In this document: piece by piece, positions 21,171-25,446 of the stretch | Layout of the letters: each line of letters opens with the position of its first letter | Numbering within the stretch: position 1 is the stretch's first letter | IMG/VR virus record: IMGVR_UViG_3300030104_004813 | Location: 1-25,446 of that record | Length of the DNA stretch: 25,446 nucleotides | DNA from: a virus | Strand: one strand, 5' to 3' | Notes under the pieces: model-generated | Seen by the model: the letters and a program-made list of their open reading frames with translations, nothing else | What the model was told of the DNA's origin: nothing | The model's database searches: none | Made by a program: the position numbers and the translations under genes

Positions 21171-21739
21171 GTTAATTTTATTCTCGTATTTAAAGAATCT
21201 ACCCCACTAAACGTATATCCAAGAGGTTCAAACTTTTCTTTCAAGATGTTCATTCCATATTTGCCTTTTCTAAGGTGATGATGTTCAAACATAATTTCTT
21301 TTATTATATACTTGTCCGTATCAATTGACATCAAAATTTCACCATCCAATCCTTCGGTGTCAACAAACAAATAGTCTAAGGTTGTAACTGAGTATTTTTC
21401 TAACAACTCATTTATGGTCATAGCATCAACCTCAAAACTCTTTACAGGATCTGGTTGGTCAAATGAACTTGTATGTTCTTTAAAAATAGAATTAAATGCC
21501 GTGTTTGGCCAATGATACCATATTGTGACCTTATCTTCTTTTCTATCTTCAGGAACTATAGCAATAGTCTCCGTACTTATATTTTTTTCTTGTAATAATG
21601 AACCATAACACTCTTTAGCCAATGTCATCATTTCACTCATAGGTTCAACTAACACACCAAATTCTATATCTTGGTCTTTCACAAAACGATAACAATGGTC
21701 GTGTGCATTAGATGTACCAATTTGTATAAAATTAATCAT
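21167..21739 (-). CDS. FkbM-type methyltransferase
   Basis: The 190-residue product has the FkbM hallmarks: FIQIGTSNAHDHC near the start, LVEPMSEM as the SAM acidic loop region, and TLDYLFVDTEGLDGEILMSID. FkbM enzymes O-methylate sugars or natural products. I prefer the ATG at 21739 with GGAG six bases upstream; the in-frame GTG at 21751 has no such site. It overlaps the neighbouring glycosyltransferase stop by eight bases. Its product SAH could be a substrate for the nucleosidase at 3233. Confidence 0.88.
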   Translation of the reverse strand: MINFIQIGTSNAHDHCYRFVKDQDIEFGVLVEPMSEMMTLAKECYGSLLQEKNISTETIAIVPEDRKEDKVTIWYHWPNTAFNSIFKEHTSSFDQPDPVKSFEVDAMTINELLEKYSVTTLDYLFVDTEGLDGEILMSIDTDKYIIKEIMFEHHHLRKGKYGMNILKEKFEPLGYTFSGVDSLNTRIKLT

Positions 21740-22766
21740 TTTCAACTCCACTTAAATTAGCAAAAAAATTATACCAATACATACAAAAATTATGAGCAGA
21801 ATATATCTCCTTGTACGTCTCTCTTGACTTACCTATAATATACTCAATTTTATCGTTATTGTCAAGCGTTTCCAAGACAACTTCGTTTAAATTTTTCCAA
21901 TCATAATCGACAGGAATATACGTCTCATTTTCTATGTAATAATTTGGTGTGGTTACAACATTTTCCATAGTTGGTTTTAACATAGCAACACCCAAATCAA
22001 GTATCTCAAAATCTCTGTAACAAACTTCTCCCATACCAAATGGTGACAATGCCAGTTTAGATTTATATAATGTATTCATATACTCATCAAATGGTAATTT
22101 ATCTTTTACAAAAGTATAGCCAGGATTATCACCTATGATATCCCACGCACCACCTCTATGTTTTGTATAGTACATATCATTTCTAATTAGATGTTCTGTA
22201 TTTTTCTTATGAAACCCTTGATATATAGCACACAAATCTATGGTTTTTTCTGTACACACTGGGTGTTCTTTATAAACATCAGGTCTAAATCTATCACCTT
22301 GAAAGTAACCAAGATTGAAACCAGATAATTTTATTCTATCCCAAACATCTTTTGGTATGTCATAACCTTTGTCCAAATCAGAACCATTTCCAAAAAACCA
22401 CTTGTTTAATACAGTCGGTTTTAAATAGTCCTCTCTATTTTTTAATAATTGATTTTTAAATAAAAATTTAGCATCACTTTGTTCAAATACTTCGTATGAG
22501 CCAATTAAAGATGTGGAGTCGCTTCCATCAAATAAAAAATAATCACCACTAATATCTTTACAACTCTCAAGACCATAGTCAATACTATCTTCTAAACTCA
22601 AACCCTTATTCAATATATTATGAGCACCAACAAATAGGTAATCATAATCATTAGAATCTGTTATTTCTATACTATAATCTCTTAACTGATTTTTAAGTGC
22701 ATAAAAACCAAAGAAAGAAATTCTATTTTTACCAACAAATGGTTCTCTTATTTTTATTTTTATCAT
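21732..22766 (-). CDS. Glycosyltransferase, exostosin-like (GT-B type)
   Basis: The 344-residue protein has SPFGMGEVCYRDFEILDLGVAML split over 241-263, the pattern SPFGxGExCxRDFE typical of exostosin/GT47-like transferases, where it binds the nucleotide sugar. Upstream parts (IDLCAIYQGF, then KHRGGAWDIIGDNPGY) fit the donor half. A promoter-like sequence lies inside its 3' part. The sugar is unknown. Confidence 0.72.
   Translation of the reverse strand: MIKIKIREPFVGKNRISFFGFYALKNQLRDYSIEITDSNDYDYLFVGAHNILNKGLSLEDSIDYGLESCKDISGDYFLFDGSDSTSLIGSYEVFEQSDAKFLFKNQLLKNREDYLKPTVLNKWFFGNGSDLDKGYDIPKDVWDRIKLSGFNLGYFQGDRFRPDVYKEHPVCTEKTIDLCAIYQGFHKKNTEHLIRNDMYYTKHRGGAWDIIGDNPGYTFVKDKLPFDEYMNTLYKSKLALSPFGMGEVCYRDFEILDLGVAMLKPTMENVVTTPNYYIENETYIPVDYDWKNLNEVVLETLDNNDKIEYIIGKSRETYKEIYSAHNFCMYWYNFFANLSGVEND
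21837..21865 (-). promoter_or_regulatory. Internal sigma-70-like promoter (TTGACA-N17-TATATT)
   Basis: TTGACA at 21860-21865 and TATATT at 21837-21842 with a 17-base spacer lie inside the 3' part of the exostosin-like gene. It could drive fkbM (start 21739) and the genes after it. It shares GCTTGAC with the promoters at 3253 and 9550. Coding constraint could produce such a match by chance, but the two boxes are near-perfect. Confidence 0.55.
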
Positions 22767-23725
22767 GACAATGAACCTATATCGTGGTCTACCATATTAT
22801 GTACCATCTGTTCAAAAGATGTTTCTGGTTTCCATCCTAAAACATCACGAGCTTTAGATGAATCACCACACAGAACAGCAACTTCTGCTGGTCTCATGTA
22901 CCTCTCGTCTTGTACAACATAGTTACTCCAATCATCTATACCAACTCGTTTAAAGGCGACATCTAAAAATTCTCCAATGGTATGTTCTACACCTGTAGCG
23001 ATAACATAATCATCAGGTTCATCTTGTTGTAACATCATCCACATTGACTTAACATAATCAGGTGAGTATCCCCAATCCCTTTTAGAATCTAAGTTACCTA
23101 ACCTTATGTGGTCTTCATATCCTAAGTATACTTTAGCAACACCATCAGTAATCTTTCTTGTTACAAATTCAATACCTCGTCTTTCTGACTCGTGATTAAA
23201 AAGAATACCACTAACATTAAACATATCATATGATTCCCTATAGTTCTTTGTAATCCAATGACCATATAATTTAGCAACTCCATAGGGTGAACGAGGATAG
23301 AAAGGTGTGTTCTCGTTTGCTGGATTTTCAATCATTCTACCATAAAGTTCAGAGGTTGACGCTTGGTAGAATCTTATATCTTTAATTCCTGACTCTCTTA
23401 CAGCCTCTAACATTCTTAAGGCACCAAGAGCAGTAACATCACCAGTTTGTTCAGGCGTGTTCCAACTCTCACCCACGAATGATTGAGCAGCAAGATTGTA
23501 AACCTCATGTGGATTTGATTTTACTAAACACCTAACCAATGAATTTTGGTCTGTCAAGTCACCATTTAAAAATGTTATCTTACCCTCTAAATGTCCAGTG
23601 TTGACTCTGTTTGGACTTGATGTCCTTCTCTCCATACCATAGACTTCATACCCCTTTCCCAAAAGAAAGTCAGCAAGGTGACTACCATCCATTCCGTTAA
23701 TACCTGTAATTAATACTCTCTTCAT
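22763..23725 (-). CDS. gmd: GDP-mannose 4,6-dehydratase
   Basis: This 320-residue short-chain dehydrogenase-type enzyme makes GDP-4-keto-6-deoxymannose, the precursor of fucose and related deoxysugars. TGINGMDGSHLADFL (7-21) is the NADP glycine motif, ASTSELYG (122-129) and SPYGVAK (146-152) supply the catalytic Thr/Glu and YxxxK (Y148, K152). LFNHESERRGIEFVTRKI is specific to Gmd. The length is slightly short of bacterial Gmd (about 345-370). No gmer/wcaG follows, so host enzymes may finish the sugar. The ATG overlaps the stop upstream (ATGA). Confidence 0.95.
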   Translation of the reverse strand: MKRVLITGINGMDGSHLADFLLGKGYEVYGMERRTSSPNRVNTGHLEGKITFLNGDLTDQNSLVRCLVKSNPHEVYNLAAQSFVGESWNTPEQTGDVTALGALRMLEAVRESGIKDIRFYQASTSELYGRMIENPANENTPFYPRSPYGVAKLYGHWITKNYRESYDMFNVSGILFNHESERRGIEFVTRKITDGVAKVYLGYEDHIRLGNLDSKRDWGYSPDYVKSMWMMLQQDEPDDYVIATGVEHTIGEFLDVAFKRVGIDDWSNYVVQDERYMRPAEVAVLCGDSSKARDVLGWKPETSFEQMVHNMVDHDIGSLS

Positions 23726-24729
23726 TTTGACTCCAATATTTTTTTCAAATCATCATACTCTTTAAACTTACCTTTACCTGATATTAATTTATCTATGTTC
23801 TCTTTTGATAGTTTTAAAAATTGTTGAAAACTATCGTTCTTTTGATTAATAAATGAATATGGATTATCCTCATTCTTTACATACATTCTCTTTTGTGGAT
23901 GTCTTCTAGCATGAACATGTAAGATATTCTGACACACAAATTGTAAATAGTCTTGTCCTAATAATTTATGAGACATGATTGATAATCCCTCATCATCATT
24001 ATACAATAAACAAGATGGAATGTTGATACCAGACTTAATAAAATCCGATGATAATACCAAACAAGCACCACTCAGTTTGGGATGGGTAATGTATGAAAAA
24101 TCAAAATCGTCTGCCCTACCATTTATCGTATTCATTTTTTCTATTGACATCGGTGACTTTGCTTGGTTAGGATTTAAATGTCCCTTATCATCATCAACAA
24201 ATTCTATATCACGATAGTCCACATGAACTAATGGATCCCAACTCGCATCCCACATTTTTCTATCCGAAAAACTTAATAAATATCTGTGAATATTTTGTTC
24301 GTCTGTATACTCTGCTAGTCTTTCTACTACTTGAAATGCCTCTCGTGGAAAAAAACTATCTGTTTCACCCCACATCACATAATCCACTTTTTTACAATAG
24401 TTGTAATTTAAATCTCTTCTGTAATCCGCATGAAAATAAAACTCATCGTCTTTGTCTTTTACTTCATAGTTAACAATGAAACCCATCTCTTCTAATGTAG
24501 CTACACCCCTTTTGAATTTTACATACAACTCATGTTTTTTTATTTTATCTTCATCAACTTTTTCAAAATGTTGCAACATATTAAAACATAAGTCTATAGT
24601 TACATTCTCTGTGTTTTCTACTGTCTCTAAAAGATTAACCATACCTTTTATAAAGTCAGCATACATTTCTATTTCGAACCACATCACATGAGTTCCAATT
24701 ACATACTTTCTTTTTAATATATTACTCAT
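23722..24729 (-). CDS. Putative glycosyltransferase (GT-A type)
   Basis: The 335-residue product has KKVDYVMWGETDSFFPREAF near residue 110-130 as a possible metal/donor region and HPKLSGACLVLSSDFI with YNDDEGLSIMSHKLLGQDYL in the acceptor half, a GT-A pattern. The first 100 residues diverge from standard GT2 starts. It sits between gmd and a GT8-like gene, with ATGAGTAA coupling to the latter. The assignment rests on context plus these motifs. Confidence 0.62.
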   Translation of the reverse strand: MSNILKRKYVIGTHVMWFEIEMYADFIKGMVNLLETVENTENVTIDLCFNMLQHFEKVDEDKIKKHELYVKFKRGVATLEEMGFIVNYEVKDKDDEFYFHADYRRDLNYNYCKKVDYVMWGETDSFFPREAFQVVERLAEYTDEQNIHRYLLSFSDRKMWDASWDPLVHVDYRDIEFVDDDKGHLNPNQAKSPMSIEKMNTINGRADDFDFSYITHPKLSGACLVLSSDFIKSGINIPSCLLYNDDEGLSIMSHKLLGQDYLQFVCQNILHVHARRHPQKRMYVKNEDNPYSFINQKNDSFQQFLKLSKENIDKLISGKGKFKEYDDLKKILESK

Positions 24730-25446
24730 AATTTTTTTTAACCTTTTCCCATAATTGTTTTATAAATCCATCTTGAAAATCTCTTGGTATACCATTGAAA
24801 TGCCAGAACCAACCCATGTCCATAAAATAATAATTTTGTAGTATCTCTTTTCTAGCCATGTGAACTAAATTAAACTTTTCTGACATGAAATGTATATCAG
24901 TATTATTGTAGGTATTAAAGTAGTTAAATGGCGTTTGGTCAAAACCCTTACGAACTTGTTTTTGAAAATCAAATATACTTTCAGAGTTATCAATATAAAA
25001 TTGTTTAAATGATTGATATAAATCCTTGTGACTTTGGTCAAATAATTGTACGCCTGAATTGAAATATCTTTCCCAATCTAAATCGATACCTTCAAATAAT
25101 TGTTTATAAGCATTTATACTTTCCCAAACCCAACTTAAACCAGAATTATCTCTGACTACATATAGTTTTTCCAACTCATTGTAATAATCAAATATATCAG
25201 GAGAATCCCAATGAACCATGACATCCGAATCTATGTAAAGATATCTATCATAGTCTGGTTTCAAATCAAAAATAAAGTATCTAAACCAATGTGGCGTACC
25301 CACATCGAATTGTGGTTTGTCAATCACATAAAAGTCTATGTCATATTTTTTACAATAATGTAACCAACTCTGTTTTGTAACTTCATGAATTCCAGCATCG
25401 TCCACCTCTCGTTTTTCTTTGTTAACTGCCAGAGTGTATATTAGTT
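24722..25446 (-). CDS. GT8-like glycosyltransferase (5' end outside window)
   Basis: The frame remains open to the right edge, reading LIYTLAVNKEKREVDDAG before the first internal GTG at 25405, so the start lies outside the window. The visible part has SWLHYCKKYDIDFYVID, WFRYFIFDLKPDYDRYLYIDSDVMV with the DSD metal site, and YFNSGVQLFDQ, all typical of GT8-like glycosyltransferases. The C-terminal WFWHFNGIPR is likely the acceptor-side histidine region. It is the first gene of the visible glycan cluster. Confidence 0.82.
   Translation of the reverse strand, partial: LIYTLAVNKEKREVDDAGIHEVTKQSWLHYCKKYDIDFYVIDKPQFDVGTPHWFRYFIFDLKPDYDRYLYIDSDVMVHWDSPDIFDYYNELEKLYVVRDNSGLSWVWESINAYKQLFEGIDLDWERYFNSGVQLFDQSHKDLYQSFKQFYIDNSESIFDFQKQVRKGFDQTPFNYFNTYNNTDIHFMSEKFNLVHMARKEILQNYYFMDMGWFWHFNGIPRDFQDGFIKQLWEKVKKNYE

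Noticed and set aside
1336-23580. Other TTGAC matches on the minus strand (for example near 1336, 2609, 17282 and 23575)
   Set aside because: Each lies within coding sequence with no -10-like hexamer at 15-19 bases.
1-25446. Repeated TAGGTAAG (CTTACCTA on the plus strand) at many sites
   Set aside because: Most copies encode Gly-Lys after Ile or Leu in minus-strand genes, so codon use explains them; spacing is irregular.
1-25446. tRNA genes, CRISPR arrays, insertion sequences, integrase or attachment sites, and intrinsic terminators
   Set aside because: I looked in all gaps and found no cloverleaf, spaced repeat array, transposase motif or hairpin followed by a T-run that I could defend.

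Overview
The window looks like part of the genome of a marine T4-like (myovirus-type) bacteriophage. It is AT-rich. Every gene I can support lies on the minus strand, so transcription runs right to left. Genes are packed edge to edge with stop/start overlaps (ATGA, TAATG, GTGA, ATGAGTAA), and many encode fewer than 80 residues. The gene mix is that of marine T4-like phages: phoH, thyX, a small heat-shock protein, a UV-damage endonuclease, a MazG-like protein, peptide deformylase, GDP-mannose dehydratase, glycosyltransferases and 2-oxoglutarate/Fe(II) oxygenases. I see no photosynthesis, capsid or tail gene, so a heterotrophic host is possible. A lipoprotein and an exported protein suggest a Gram-negative host. 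Phage and host are inferred from gene content only.

Layout, left to right. 1-3083: a partial glycosyltransferase-like gene, a PLP-dependent fold-II enzyme, a DNA methyltransferase with a long N-terminal extension, and small proteins. 3083-6584: nucleotide metabolism (MTA/SAH-type nucleosidase, PhoH ATPase, adenine phosphoribosyltransferase, 2OG oxygenase, ThyX). 6593-11412: a carbamoyltransferase, a thermonuclease-like protein, a conserved basic protein, Hsp20 behind a structured leader, and a lipoprotein. 11409-14037: an exported protein and a dense run of tiny genes, several with one membrane segment, around a second 2OG oxygenase. 14030-16422: UvsE endonuclease, MazG-like protein, MBD4-like DNA glycosylase and a deformylase with a SEC-C tail. 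16419-17559: an HNH-like protein and three small proteins. 17588-25446: a continuous glycan cluster with GT-A glycosyltransferases, a third 2OG oxygenase, an FkbM methyltransferase, an exostosin-like transferase, gmd and a GT8-like gene cut by the right edge.

The genes suggest three linked activities. One is nucleotide supply and adenine recycling: the nucleosidase would release adenine from the SAH made by methyltransferases, and Apt would return it to AMP. The second is DNA protection and repair (methylase, UvsE, MBD4-like glycosylase, MazG-like protein). The third is building or decorating a glycan (gmd, glycosyltransferases, FkbM, oxygenases, perhaps the carbamoyltransferase), on the virion, the host surface or DNA; the sequence does not say which.

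Sigma-70-like promoters with the core TTGAC[AT]-N17/18-TATATT (or TAAATT) recur inside this block. One places its predicted transcription start on the start codon of the deformylase gene, suggesting a leaderless mRNA. No tRNA, CRISPR array, insertion sequence, integrase or convincing terminator was seen, and no stretch longer than 300 bases lacks a gene.
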